A stretch of 64,000 nucleotides of DNA, taken from Modestobacter marinus (GTDB lineage Bacteria > Actinomycetota > Actinomycetes > Mycobacteriales > Geodermatophilaceae). The translations under genes and the position numbers were made by a program. The number at the start of each line of letters is the position of its first letter. The first letter of the stretch is position 1. Under the pieces are notes generated by a model. The model made no database searches. It was not told where the DNA came from and worked only from the letters and a program-made list of their open reading frames with translations. Below, piece after piece: positions 56,319 through 64,000 of the stretch. Location of the stretch: assembly GCF_011758655.1 (NCBI RefSeq), contig NZ_JAAMPA010000001.1, positions 1,364,001 through 1,428,000 on the forward strand, given 5' to 3'.

Positions 56319-56353
56319 CGATGCACGGATGTATCCAATACAGTCCTGCATCG
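56319..56353. promoter_or_regulatory. Composite operator of the TetR gene
   Basis: A 35-base symmetrical site: outer arms CGATGCA and TGCATCG, inner arms TGTAT and ATACA, equal four-base spacers and a three-base centre. It covers the promoter region and touches the start codon of the TetR gene. Confidence 0.65.
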
Positions 56354-56979
56354 TGACGGACGTCGACGTGCAGCGGCCCAAGCGCCGCCGTGAGGCGACC
56401 GTCGAGCGGCTGCTGGACGCCGCCCTGCAGACCTTCGCCGAGCAGGGCTTCGCCGCGGCCAGCGTCGAGGACATCTGCAGCCGCGGCGGGTTCACCCGCG
56501 GCGCCTTCTACTCCAGCTTCCGCACCAAGGACGAGCTGTTCGAGGCCTTGATGACCCGCGAGGTCGAGCGGGACCTGGCGCGCGTCGCCGAGCTGCTCGC
56601 CGGCCTCGCCGACGAGCCGGACCCGCTCAGCGCCGCGGTCGACCGGGTGCTGAGCGCCTTCCGCTGCGACCGCACCTGGGCCCTGGTGGTCACCGAGTAC
56701 ACGCTGCACGCCGCCCGGCACCCCGAGGCCGCCGAGGTGCTGCGCCGGCACGACGAGCAGGTCGGGAGCCGGCTCGGCGAGCTCGTCGACCGGATGGCCG
56801 CGGAGGCGGGGCTGACCTTCACCCTCCCGGCCGCCGACCTCATCGGGGCGGCCACCGCGCTGCTCAGCGGCCTCACCGTCATGTCCCTCACCGCGCAGGG
56901 CGACCTCGAGCCCCTGCGCCGCACCGCCCTGCTCTCCCTCGTCCGTGGTGCCGTGTCGCGCCCGCCGACCACCCCCTGA
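56353..56979 (+). CDS. TetR family transcriptional regulator
   Basis: A 208-residue regulator. The HTH is at about residues 15-60 (LLDAALQTFAEQGFAAASVE, then RGAFYSSFRTKDELFEALM). The C-terminal ligand domain is variable. The start is taken as GTG 56353, since the upstream ATG lies inside the operator; with a -10-like TACAGT at 56339 the transcript would begin almost at this codon, so it may be leaderless. It precedes the MmpL gene by 22 bases and very likely represses it. Confidence 0.9.
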   Translation: MTDVDVQRPKRRREATVERLLDAALQTFAEQGFAAASVEDICSRGGFTRGAFYSSFRTKDELFEALMTREVERDLARVAELLAGLADEPDPLSAAVDRVLSAFRCDRTWALVVTEYTLHAARHPEAAEVLRRHDEQVGSRLGELVDRMAAEAGLTFTLPAADLIGAATALLSGLTVMSLTAQGDLEPLRRTALLSLVRGAVSRPPTTP

Positions 56980-57001
56980 CCGGCTGAACCCAGGAGAACC
57001 G

Positions 57002-59242
57002 ATGTCCACCCTGCTCTACCGGATCGGCCGCGCGGCCTACCGCCGTCGCGGGCTCTTCTCCGTGGCCTGGCTCGCCGTGCTCGGGCTCGTCGTCACCCTC
57101 TTCCTCACCATCGGCGGGGAGTTCGACGACGAGTTCACCATCCCCGGCTCGGAGTCCCAGGCCGCGCTCGACCGGCTCGACGAGGTCTCCCCCGCGGCGG
57201 CGGGCGCCGGCGCGCAGCTGGTGTTCGTCGCCCCCGAGGGCGCCACGGTGGCCGATCCCCAGTACGCCGCCGCGATCGCCGAGACCGTGGCCGCAGCCGG
57301 TCAGGTCGACCAGGTCGCCGGCGTGCAGGACCCCTTCGCCACCCAGTCGATCAGCCCGGACGGGCGGGCGGCCCTGGCCCCGGTGCAGTACGCGGTGCCG
57401 CCGCCCGAGCTCGGGGAGAACGCGCTGGAGGACCTGCAGGCGGCCACGGCCCCGGCCGCGGACGCGGGTCTGCAGGTCGAGGTCGGCGGCGCCGCCTTCA
57501 ACACCGGTGCGGTCACCGTCGGTCCGCTGGAGCTCATCGGCGTGGTGGTCGCCGTGCTGGTCCTCGTCGTCACCTTCGGGTCGCTGCTCGCCGCCGGCAT
57601 GAACCTGCTGACCGCCCTGGTCGGGGTGGGCATCGGGCTCACCGGGCTGCTGGCGACGTCCGGCGTCATCACGCTCTCCTCGACCGCCCCGACGCTGGCG
57701 CTGATGATCGGCCTGGCGGTCGGCATCGACTACACGCTGTTCATCCTGTCCCGGCACCGCTCCCAGCTGGCCGCCGGCATGGACCCCGAGGAGTCCGCCG
57801 GGCGGGCCGCCGGCACCGCCGGCTCCGCCGTCGTCTTCGCCGGCCTGACCGTGGTCATCGCGCTCTCCGGGCTCGCCGTCGTCGGCATCCCCTTCCTCAC
57901 CGTCATGGGCCTGGGTGCCGCGGGCACCGTGCTGGTCGCCGTCCTGGTCGCGCTGACGCTGCTGCCCGCGCTGCTGGGCTTCGCCGGCGCCCGGCTCGTG
58001 CCCAAGCCCGGTTCCCGCGCCGCCCGCCGCGAGCAGGCGCTCGCCGAGCACGCCGGGACGCCGGCGCGCACCGGTGGCGCCCGCTGGGCCGCCTTCGTCA
58101 CCCGCCGGCCGGTGCTGACCGTGCTGGTCACCGTCGTCGGCCTGCTGGTGGTCGCGATCCCCGCGCTGCAGCTGCGGCTGGCCCTGCCCGACGCCAGCAC
58201 CGCCCCCGAGGAGAGCACCACCCGGCAGGCCTACGACGCGGTCAGCGAGTACTTCGGCCCCGGGGCCAACGGCCCGCTCATCGTCTTCCTCGACGGCCTG
58301 GAGCCGGCGACCGCCGAGCAGACGGCCGGCCAGGCGGCCGCCGCGATCGGCGGCACGCCGACCGGGCAGCCCGGTGAGTTCACCGGCGGGCTGGACGACG
58401 TCGCCTACGCCGTCCCGCAGGTGGTGGCCGACGGCACCGCCGCGATCGTGCAGGTGGTGCCGGAGAGCGGCCCGCAGGACGAGGCGACCACCGCGCTCGT
58501 GGCCGACCTGCGTGACCTCGGCGACGACCTGGCCGGCGACACCGGCGCCGACGTGACGGTGACCGGGCAGACCGCCGTCGCCATCGACGTCTCCGACCGG
58601 CTCGGCAACGCCCTGCTGCCGTTCACCCTGGTCGTCGTGGGCCTCGCCCTGGTCCTGCTGCTGCTGGTCTTCCGGTCCGTCCTGGTGCCGGTGAAGGCCG
58701 CGCTGGGCTTCCTGCTCTCGGTGGGCGCCTCGTTCGGTGCGGTCGTCGCGGTCTTCCAGTGGGGCTGGCTGATGGACGTCTTCGGGGTGCCGGCCACCGG
58801 CCCGGTCATCAGCTTCATGCCGATCCTGCTGATGGCGGTCCTCTTCGGCCTGGCCATGGACTACGAGGTCTTCCTCGTCTCCCGGATGCGCGAGGAGTTC
58901 GTGCACGGGGCCGAGCCGCGGGCGGCGGTGGTCGCCGGCATGCGGCACGCGTCCCGGGTGGTCGTCGCGGCCGCGCTGATCATGTTCTCGGTGTTCGGCA
59001 GCTTCGTGACCATCGAGGACGTGACCGTCAAGGCGATCGCGTTCGGCCTGGCCGTCGGCGTGCTGGTGGACGCCTTCATCGTCCGGATGACGCTGGTGCC
59101 GGCCGTGCTCGCGCTGCTGGGCCGTTCGGCCTGGTGGCTGCCGCGCTGGCTGGACCGGCTGCTGCCCGACCTGGACGTCGAGGGCGCGAAGCTGAGCCGG
59201 ACGGTCGAGGCCGAGCGCACCCCGGAGCCGGTGGGCAGCTGA
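57002..59242 (+). CDS. MmpL-type RND transporter
   Basis: A 746-residue transporter of the actinobacterial MMPL family that exports lipids or drugs using the proton gradient. Two homologous halves each start with a helix (FSVAWLAVLGLVVTLFL) and carry the Asp-Tyr pair in helix 4 and 10: GLAVGIDYTLFI and LFGLAMDYEVFLVSRMREE. Two large loops face outside. ATG 57002 has AGGAGA at six bases. It is in one operon with the TetR gene; no MmpS or polyketide gene is near, so it may be a drug-efflux type. Confidence 0.92.
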   Translation: MSTLLYRIGRAAYRRRGLFSVAWLAVLGLVVTLFLTIGGEFDDEFTIPGSESQAALDRLDEVSPAAAGAGAQLVFVAPEGATVADPQYAAAIAETVAAAGQVDQVAGVQDPFATQSISPDGRAALAPVQYAVPPPELGENALEDLQAATAPAADAGLQVEVGGAAFNTGAVTVGPLELIGVVVAVLVLVVTFGSLLAAGMNLLTALVGVGIGLTGLLATSGVITLSSTAPTLALMIGLAVGIDYTLFILSRHRSQLAAGMDPEESAGRAAGTAGSAVVFAGLTVVIALSGLAVVGIPFLTVMGLGAAGTVLVAVLVALTLLPALLGFAGARLVPKPGSRAARREQALAEHAGTPARTGGARWAAFVTRRPVLTVLVTVVGLLVVAIPALQLRLALPDASTAPEESTTRQAYDAVSEYFGPGANGPLIVFLDGLEPATAEQTAGQAAAAIGGTPTGQPGEFTGGLDDVAYAVPQVVADGTAAIVQVVPESGPQDEATTALVADLRDLGDDLAGDTGADVTVTGQTAVAIDVSDRLGNALLPFTLVVVGLALVLLLLVFRSVLVPVKAALGFLLSVGASFGAVVAVFQWGWLMDVFGVPATGPVISFMPILLMAVLFGLAMDYEVFLVSRMREEFVHGAEPRAAVVAGMRHASRVVVAAALIMFSVFGSFVTIEDVTVKAIAFGLAVGVLVDAFIVRMTLVPAVLALLGRSAWWLPRWLDRLLPDLDVEGAKLSRTVEAERTPEPVGS

Positions 59243-59275
59243 GCGGAGGGCAGGGGCGCGGGCCATGATCGGTCC

Positions 59276-60364
59276 ATGAGCGCCCCTGCCCCGGACGTCG
59301 CCGAGCTGACCCGCGAGCTGGTGCGGGTTCCGACCGTCTCCGGCGACGCGGCCGCGCAGCGGGGCCTGCTCGGCCTGGTCACCGACGCGGCGACGGAGGC
59401 GGCCCCGCACCTGCGACGCATCGAGGGCCCCGACCGCGAGCAACCGTGGACCCTGCTCACCTCGGCGACCGACCCGGCGAGGCCGCGGCTGGTCATCGCC
59501 TGCCATGTCGACACGGTCCCGGCGAGCGATCCCGGCGGGTGGTCACGCGACCCGTTCGGGGCCGACCTGGACGGCGGCCGGATCTGGGGCCGGGGCGCCT
59601 CGGACATGAAGGCGGGGGTGGCGGCGGCGGTCGCAGCGCTGGCCGTGGCGGATCTGGAGACGCCGCTCGCCCTGCTGCTCACCAGCGACGAGGAGATCGG
59701 CTCCCGGGGTGCCGCCGCCGCGGCGGGGGCGGTGGCCGACCTGTCGGTGGGCGCCGTCATCGTCCCGGAGGCGACGGGCAACCGGGTGGTCCTGGGGCAC
59801 CGCGGTGCGCTGTGGCTCGCCGTCCGGACCCGGGGCGTCGCCGCCCACGGGAGCACCCCCGAGCGCGGCCACAACGCCCTGCTGGACCTGGTCGCGGTGC
59901 TCGGCCGGGCGGACCGGGAGCTGCCGCTGACCAGTGAGCCCTTCCTGGGTGCCGAGACCTGGAACCCCGGCGTCCTGCGCGGCGGCACGGTGCCGAACGT
60001 CGTCCCCGACCGGGCGGAGGTGCTGATCGACCAGCGCACCGTGGGCACCGGCGCGCACCTCGCCGCCTGGTGGCGAGCACAGGCGGAGGTGGCGGAGGTC
60101 GACGTCCTGGTCGACCTCCCGGCAGTGCGCACGCCGGCCGACGATCCCTGGGTGGCCGGCCTGCCGGTCGAGGCGCAGGCGGCACCGGCCACCTACTTCA
60201 CCGACGCCTCCGTGCTCACCGCGGTCACCGGCGGCGCACCGGTCGTCGTGTGGGGGCCGGGCACCCCCGCGGTGATGCACGCCGTCGACGAGCACGTCGA
60301 GGTGGTGGAGGCGGAGCAGGCCGCCGCCGCGTTCGCCGCCGTCCTCGCCCGCTGGCCGCGGTGA
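59276..60364 (+). CDS. M20 family metallopeptidase (DapE/ArgE-like)
   Basis: A 362-residue two-zinc amidohydrolase. The metal ligands and base occur in order: IACHVDTVPASD, IWGRGASDMKAGVAAA, LTSDEEIGSRGA (catalytic Glu), VPEATG and the C-terminal AVMHAVDEHVEV. It is close in pattern to actinobacterial succinyl-diaminopimelate desuccinylase (DapE), but ArgE-like and other acyl-amino-acid substrates are possible; the usual lysine operon is not here. ATG 59276 has no strong Shine-Dalgarno. It ends just before a perfect parS-like palindrome. Confidence 0.88.
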   Translation: MSAPAPDVAELTRELVRVPTVSGDAAAQRGLLGLVTDAATEAAPHLRRIEGPDREQPWTLLTSATDPARPRLVIACHVDTVPASDPGGWSRDPFGADLDGGRIWGRGASDMKAGVAAAVAALAVADLETPLALLLTSDEEIGSRGAAAAAGAVADLSVGAVIVPEATGNRVVLGHRGALWLAVRTRGVAAHGSTPERGHNALLDLVAVLGRADRELPLTSEPFLGAETWNPGVLRGGTVPNVVPDRAEVLIDQRTVGTGAHLAAWWRAQAEVAEVDVLVDLPAVRTPADDPWVAGLPVEAQAAPATYFTDASVLTAVTGGAPVVVWGPGTPAVMHAVDEHVEVVEAEQAAAAFAAVLARWPR

Positions 60365-60367
60365 CCG

Positions 60368-60381
60368 GTTCCACGTGGAAC
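60368..60381. other. Candidate parS site (perfect, intergenic)
   Basis: GTTCCACGTGGAAC in the 38-base gap between the M20 peptidase and the LacI gene, flanked by G and C. Third identical copy. Confidence 0.75.
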
Positions 60382-60402
60382 CCGCGGCGGCGGGTCGTCG
60401 GG

Positions 60403-61407
60403 TCAGCGGCTGGTGCTCGACCGGACGGTGAGCGAGGGCCGTAGCGCCACCCGTGAGGGCGGCGCCTCCTGCGCACCCAGCACCCGCGACAGCAGGCGCA
60501 CCGCCTCCGCCGCGATCTCCGCCTGCGGCTGCCGGACGGTGGTCAGCGGCGGATGGCTCAGCGCCGCGAACGGGATGTCGTCGAACCCGGTGACCAGCAG
60601 GTCGCGGGGGACGTCGACGCCGGCCGCCGCGCACGCCTGCAGCATCCCCAGGGCGATCAGGTCGTCGGCGCAGACGACGGCGTCCGGTCGTGGTCCGGCG
60701 GCGAGCAGGGTGACGGCGGCCTGCCGTCCCCACTCGATCGAGTACTCGCCCAGCAGGACGTCCTCCTCGCGCACCGCGATGCCCAGGCGTTCGGCGTGCC
60801 GGTGGAAACCCGCGACCCGCAGTTCGGTCGAGGAGTTGGTGAGCTGCGAGCTGACGAACGCGGCGGAGCGGACGCCGCGGTCGGCCAGGTGCTCCATGAC
60901 CAGCTCCAGCGCTGCGTCGTCGTCGACCCCGACCCAGTCGCTGTCCACCCCGGTGACGTAGCGGTCGACCTGGACCAGGGGCAACTCGTCCGCGGCCCGC
61001 CGCACCGCCGTCGTGCTCAGGCTGCCGTGCACCGGGCTGATGATGATGCCGTCGACCTGGCGGGCGACCAGGCTGCGCAGTCGCTGCGCCTCCAGCTCCG
61101 GGTCCGACCGGGAGGAGCACAGGAACAGCTGACGGCCGGCGTCCTGCAGGGCGTGCTCGACGTGCTCGACGAGGCCGGTGAAGAAGGGGTTGGCGATGCT
61201 GGGCACCACCATGCCGACCGTGTCGGTGCGGCTGCGGCGCAGCGCGCTGGCGATGCCGTTCCCGGCGTAGCCGAGTTCGTCCGCGGCGCGCCGGACCTGG
61301 TCGACGACGGCCGGGGAGACCGGCTTGGCCCCGGACAGGGCGCGGGAGACCGTGGCGGTCGACACCTGGGCCAGCTCGGCGACGTCGCGGATGGTCACCC
61401 TCGCCAC
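60403..61407 (-). CDS. LacI family transcriptional regulator
   Basis: A 334-residue repressor. The HTH and hinge (VTIRDVAELAQVSTATVSRA, then LGYAGNGIASALR) are followed by a periplasmic-binding-protein-like ligand domain (IGIIISPVHG-type core, GFDDIPFAALSHPPLTTVRQ). GTG 61407 has GAGGAGGG upstream and is preferred over the much longer open frame. It is divergent from the BtpA-PfkB-ABC unit and the operator sites sit in between, so it likely represses that locus and senses its substrate. Confidence 0.92.
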   Translation of the reverse strand: MARVTIRDVAELAQVSTATVSRALSGAKPVSPAVVDQVRRAADELGYAGNGIASALRRSRTDTVGMVVPSIANPFFTGLVEHVEHALQDAGRQLFLCSSRSDPELEAQRLRSLVARQVDGIIISPVHGSLSTTAVRRAADELPLVQVDRYVTGVDSDWVGVDDDAALELVMEHLADRGVRSAAFVSSQLTNSSTELRVAGFHRHAERLGIAVREEDVLLGEYSIEWGRQAAVTLLAAGPRPDAVVCADDLIALGMLQACAAAGVDVPRDLLVTGFDDIPFAALSHPPLTTVRQPQAEIAAEAVRLLSRVLGAQEAPPSRVALRPSLTVRSSTSR

Positions 61408-61522
61408 GCGCCCTCCTCTGTCGCCTCGATTGACCGGGTCATCATCGCCGACCGCGCGTGCGGGAGCGTGCCGCACGCCCGTGTCGAACGGATGACGCCC
61501 GGCCGACCAGCGGAAACACGAA

Positions 61523-61594
61523 TGTAAACGATTGCCTATTGACGGCACCACGGGGTCCGCCACTAGCGTTCCCCTCGTTGTGCAATCGATTACC
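61523..61594. promoter_or_regulatory. Two LacI-type operators and promoter of the btpA unit
   Basis: Operator 1, TGTAAACGATTGCC (61523-61536), and operator 2, TGCAATCGATTACC (61581-61594), both have the central CG symmetrical core of LacI-family sites. Between them TTGACG (61539-61544) and TAGCGT (61564-61569) could be -35 and -10 elements at 19 bases. Two operators around one promoter would allow looping. Confidence 0.65.
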
Positions 61595-61609
61595 TGGATG
61601 GGTGTGGAC

Positions 61610-62449
61610 ATGGCAGCGCAGCTCGGTGTGTACCCCCGCAAGCCCTCGGCGATGGCCGAGCTCTTCGGCACGGAGAAGACGCTCGTGGGTGCAGTGCACC
61701 TGCCTCCGCTGCCCGGGAGCCCCTCCTACCGCGGCCAGTCGGTGGCCGAGCTGTGCCGGTTCGCCGTCGAGGAGGCGCAGGCCTACGTCGGCAACGGCTT
61801 CGACACCGTGATCGTGGAGAACCACTGGGACCTGCCGTTCCTCAAGCCGGGGGAGCACGGGTACGAGGTGGCCGCGACGATGGGCGTGATCACCGCCGCC
61901 GTCGTCGCCGAGCTCGGCGCGAAGGTCGGGGTCAGCGTGCTGTCCAACGCGGGCCAGTGCTCGGTCGCCGCCGCCTGGGCCGCCGGGGCCGGCTGGGTCC
62001 GGGTCAACCAGTGGGCCAACGCCTACGTGGCCAACGAGGGGATCATCGAGGGCCAGGCGGCCAGCACCACCCGGTACCGGCACGCGATCGGGGCCGACCC
62101 GGTGAGGGTCTTCGCCGACGTGCACGTCAAGCACGGGGCGCACGCCATCGTCGCCGACCGCACGCTGGCCGAGCAGACCGAGGACGCCGAGTTCTTCGAC
62201 GCCGACGTCCTGATCGCCACCGGCTCGCGCACCGGGCACCCGACGTCGGTGGCCGAGGTCGTGGGCATCCGCGACCACACCCAGCTCCCCGTGGTCATCG
62301 GCAGCGGCATCGACCCGACCAACGTCGGTCCGCTGCTCGCCGAGTGCGACGGCGCGATCGTCGCCTCCGCCGCCAAGGAGAACAGCCGCTGGTGGGGCCG
62401 GGTCGACCCGGAGAAGGTGCGCGCCGTCGCCCGGGCCGCCGGCCGGTGA
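61610..62449 (+). CDS. BtpA/SgcQ family protein
   Basis: A 279-residue TIM-barrel protein of the BtpA/SgcQ family (COG0434). Family blocks are LVGAVHLPPLPGSP near the N-terminus, FDTVIVENHWDLPFL, WVRVNQWANAYVANEGIIEG, DVHVKHGAHAI and VVIGSGIDPTNVGPLL at the C-terminus, the last being a phosphate-binding-like loop. BtpA itself is linked to photosystem I stability, but SgcQ-type members lie in sugar loci, as here, next to PfkB and a sugar transporter, so a phospho-sugar enzyme is more likely. The start may also be ATG 61598, four codons earlier. Confidence 0.85.
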   Translation: MAAQLGVYPRKPSAMAELFGTEKTLVGAVHLPPLPGSPSYRGQSVAELCRFAVEEAQAYVGNGFDTVIVENHWDLPFLKPGEHGYEVAATMGVITAAVVAELGAKVGVSVLSNAGQCSVAAAWAAGAGWVRVNQWANAYVANEGIIEGQAASTTRYRHAIGADPVRVFADVHVKHGAHAIVADRTLAEQTEDAEFFDADVLIATGSRTGHPTSVAEVVGIRDHTQLPVVIGSGIDPTNVGPLLAECDGAIVASAAKENSRWWGRVDPEKVRAVARAAGR

Positions 62450-63336
62450 TCGTCTTCTGCGGGTACGCCAACCTCGACGTGGTCGGCCGGGTGCCCCACG
62501 TGCCGCGTCCCGACGAGCGGGTGCACGCCGTCACCGTGGAGCACCTCCCGGGCGGGATGGCCGCCAACGCCGCCGTCGCCGCGGCCCGCGCCGGTGCCCA
62601 GGTCGCCTTCGCCGGCGTGGTCGGCGACGACCCGCTGTCGGCCCGGTTCCTCGCCGAGCTCGCCGCGGAGGGCATCGACACCGGGTGGACCGACCGCACC
62701 GGCTTCCTGTCCACCGCGATCGTGCTGGTGGACGGCGCCGGCCGGCGGTCGGTGGTGAGCGAGGACGACGCCCTGGGCTCTGCCCACGTGACCGCGGTCG
62801 CCGACCGGCTGGCTGCCGACGGCGGGCTGCTCTACCTCGACGGCTACCGCGCGGCCGAGCTCGAGGGGGCCGCCCGGGCCGGGGTCCGCCTGGCCGTCGA
62901 CCTCGACGGGTGCGACGACCCAGGCGTCGCGCTCGCTGCGATGCACGCCGCCGACCACGTCGTCGTCGGGCGCCGGCGGCTCACCGAGCTGCTGGCGGTG
63001 CCGGCTGACCAGTGGGCCGCACTCTCCCGCACCGCCGGGGTCACGCTCGTGGTCACCGACGGGGCGCGCGGCTGGTCGCTGCACCAGCCCGACGGCCCGG
63101 CGGTGGCCGGGCCGGCGCTCGAGGTCGAGGTCGTCGACGACACCGGGGCCGGCGACTGCTTCACCGGCACCTACCTGGCCGCGCTGGCGGCCGGTGCCTC
63201 CCCGTCCACCGCGGCGACCCGGGCCGGGGTCGCCGCGAGCCTGTCCTGCACCGTCCCGGGCGCCCGCGCCGCGCCGGCCCCCGACCTCGTCGACGCAGCG
63301 CTGGCCGGGACCCCGGCCGGCTCGCCTGCCACCTGA
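62446..63336 (+). CDS. PfkB family carbohydrate/nucleoside kinase
   Basis: A 296-residue ribokinase-like kinase. The N-terminal signature is FCGYANLDVVGRVP and PGGMAANAAVAAARAGAQV (substrate-binding), and the C-terminal motif DDTGAGDCFTG carries the catalytic Asp. The substrate is not evident; ribose, another sugar or a nucleoside are possible. GTG 62446 overlaps the stop of the BtpA gene by four bases (GTGA), so the two are coupled, and a kinase acting before or after the BtpA-like enzyme is the natural reading. Confidence 0.9.
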   Translation: MIVFCGYANLDVVGRVPHVPRPDERVHAVTVEHLPGGMAANAAVAAARAGAQVAFAGVVGDDPLSARFLAELAAEGIDTGWTDRTGFLSTAIVLVDGAGRRSVVSEDDALGSAHVTAVADRLAADGGLLYLDGYRAAELEGAARAGVRLAVDLDGCDDPGVALAAMHAADHVVVGRRRLTELLAVPADQWAALSRTAGVTLVVTDGARGWSLHQPDGPAVAGPALEVEVVDDTGAGDCFTGTYLAALAAGASPSTAATRAGVAASLSCTVPGARAAPAPDLVDAALAGTPAGSPAT

Positions 63337-63428
63337 CGCACCGCCCGCACCACCGCTCCGCCGCTCCCGCACCGCCGCTCCCCCGCACCGCGACCCGCAG
63401 CATCCGGTACCGCACCCAGGAGGACCCC

Positions 63429-64000
63429 ATGAAGCGACCCCTCGCCCTGGCCGCAGGCGCCTGCCTGCTCGCCCTCGCCGCCTGCGACAGCGCACCCGCG
63501 CCGTCGTCCGACGCCGGTGCGGAGACCGGCGGCAGCTCGACGGCCGGCTCGCTGCCGGAGCCCAGCGTCCAGCCGGTGGGCTGCGAGACCGACGAGCCGC
63601 TGGAGATCGGGCTGGTGACGATCAACCTGCAGGCGCTGTTCTTCAACCAGATCAACGAGGCCGCGCAGGCGATGGCCGACGAGAACGACGTCGACCTGCA
63701 GATCATCAGCGGCAACGACGACTCGGTGACCCAGGCGAACGCCATCAACACGCTGGTCGCCGACGGGGTGGACGCGGTGATCGTGGCCGCGGTCGACACC
63801 GAGGGCATCAAGCCCGCGATCCGGGCCGCGGACGAGGCGGGCATCCCCGTCGTGGCGGTGGACGCCATCGTCGACGACCCGGCGGTGGACGCCCAGGTCG
63901 GCACCGCGAACGCCGAGGGCGGGTCGCTGATCGGCGAGGAGCTGCTGGAGATCTCCGGCGGCGAGGGTGAGGTCGGCATCGTCAGCGCGCTGAACAGCAC
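63429..64000 (+). CDS. Sugar ABC transporter substrate-binding lipoprotein (cut by window end)
   Basis: Start of a periplasmic-binding-protein type lipoprotein, with about 190 residues inside the window. It has a signal peptide with lipobox LAAC (Cys near residue 19), a Ser/Gly-rich linker, and a ribose-type binding fold: LEIGLVTINLQALFFNQINE, ISGNDDSVTQANAINTLVA and DGVDAVIVAAVDTEGIKPAI. AGGAGG precedes the ATG at six bases. It is the third gene of the locus controlled by the LacI regulator; permease and ATPase genes should follow off the right edge. Confidence 0.92.
   Translation, partial: MKRPLALAAGACLLALAACDSAPAPSSDAGAETGGSSTAGSLPEPSVQPVGCETDEPLEIGLVTINLQALFFNQINEAAQAMADENDVDLQIISGNDDSVTQANAINTLVADGVDAVIVAAVDTEGIKPAIRAADEAGIPVVAVDAIVDDPAVDAQVGTANAEGGSLIGEELLEISGGEGEVGIVSALNS

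Noticed and set aside
56329..56353. ATG 56329 as start of the TetR gene
   Set aside because: It lies inside the symmetrical operator; GTG 56353 gives the normal N-terminal length.

Overview
The window is about 73 % G+C with GC-ending codons, frequent GTG starts and many four-base stop/start overlaps, so it is a chromosome segment of an actinobacterium. Gene order tracks both sides of the mycobacterial replication-origin region: trxB, murJ/mviN, a DUF6049 gene, a NUDIX gene and divergent pcnA (Rv3913 to Rv3907c order), then MFS/yqgE, ino1, padR, ponA, a GT87 gene, rpsF-ssb-rpsR-rplI and dnaB (Rv0037c to Rv0058 order). Overall style and gene content suggest Geodermatophilales (Blastococcus, Geodermatophilus or Modestobacter-like). 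That placement is an inference. No tRNA, rRNA, CRISPR array or insertion sequence was seen.

Layout. 1-9.7 kb: redox and cell-wall flippase operon (trxB, pseudokinase, murJ, DUF6049, NUDIX, all minus) facing the CCA-adding enzyme and an MFS transporter. 9.8-17.7 kb: yqgE, a lipoprotein, inositol-phosphate synthase, a PadR regulator with a palindromic operator, a class A penicillin-binding protein and a GT87 membrane glycosyltransferase. 17.6-22.1 kb: endonuclease IV, the S6-SSB-S18-L9 operon with a structured leader, and dnaB behind a 589-base gap holding DnaA-box-like sites, a large hairpin and a LexA-type box. 22.1-29.8 kb: secreted proteins (one with an HNH nuclease and Excalibur domain), DUF488, cupin, a secreted lipase-like protein, a methyltransferase, DNA polymerase IV and a Sel1/TPR-like protein. 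29.8-34.3 kb: thiMED under a TPP riboswitch, divergent from a two-gene unit of a small secreted protein and a SipW-type signal peptidase fused to a LamG-like domain.

34.3-49.6 kb is a mixed accessory stretch: DUF222/HNH protein, ElaA-type acetyltransferase, a helicase with a histone-H1-like tail, an alpha/beta hydrolase, a BluB-CobT fusion for the lower ligand of cobalamin, a secreted phosphatase/nuclease-fold protein, an AraC regulator, a VOC protein, a SWIM-SNF2 ATPase, phosphoglucomutase, and a DUF559 protein bracketed by two copies of one palindrome. 49.7-56.3 kb is a glycerol locus: glpF between two glycerol kinases, an IclR regulator and divergent glpD. 56.3-60.4 kb holds a TetR regulator, an MmpL-type transporter and an M20 peptidase. 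60.4-64 kb holds a LacI regulator divergent from a BtpA/SgcQ-family protein, a PfkB kinase and a truncated sugar ABC binding protein.

Three perfect copies of the 14-mer GTTCCACGTGGAAC and two close variants are spread through the window. They match known ParB (parS) sites and fit a position close to the origin. The most unusual protein is the signal peptidase fused to its own substrate-like domain at 32880-34274.
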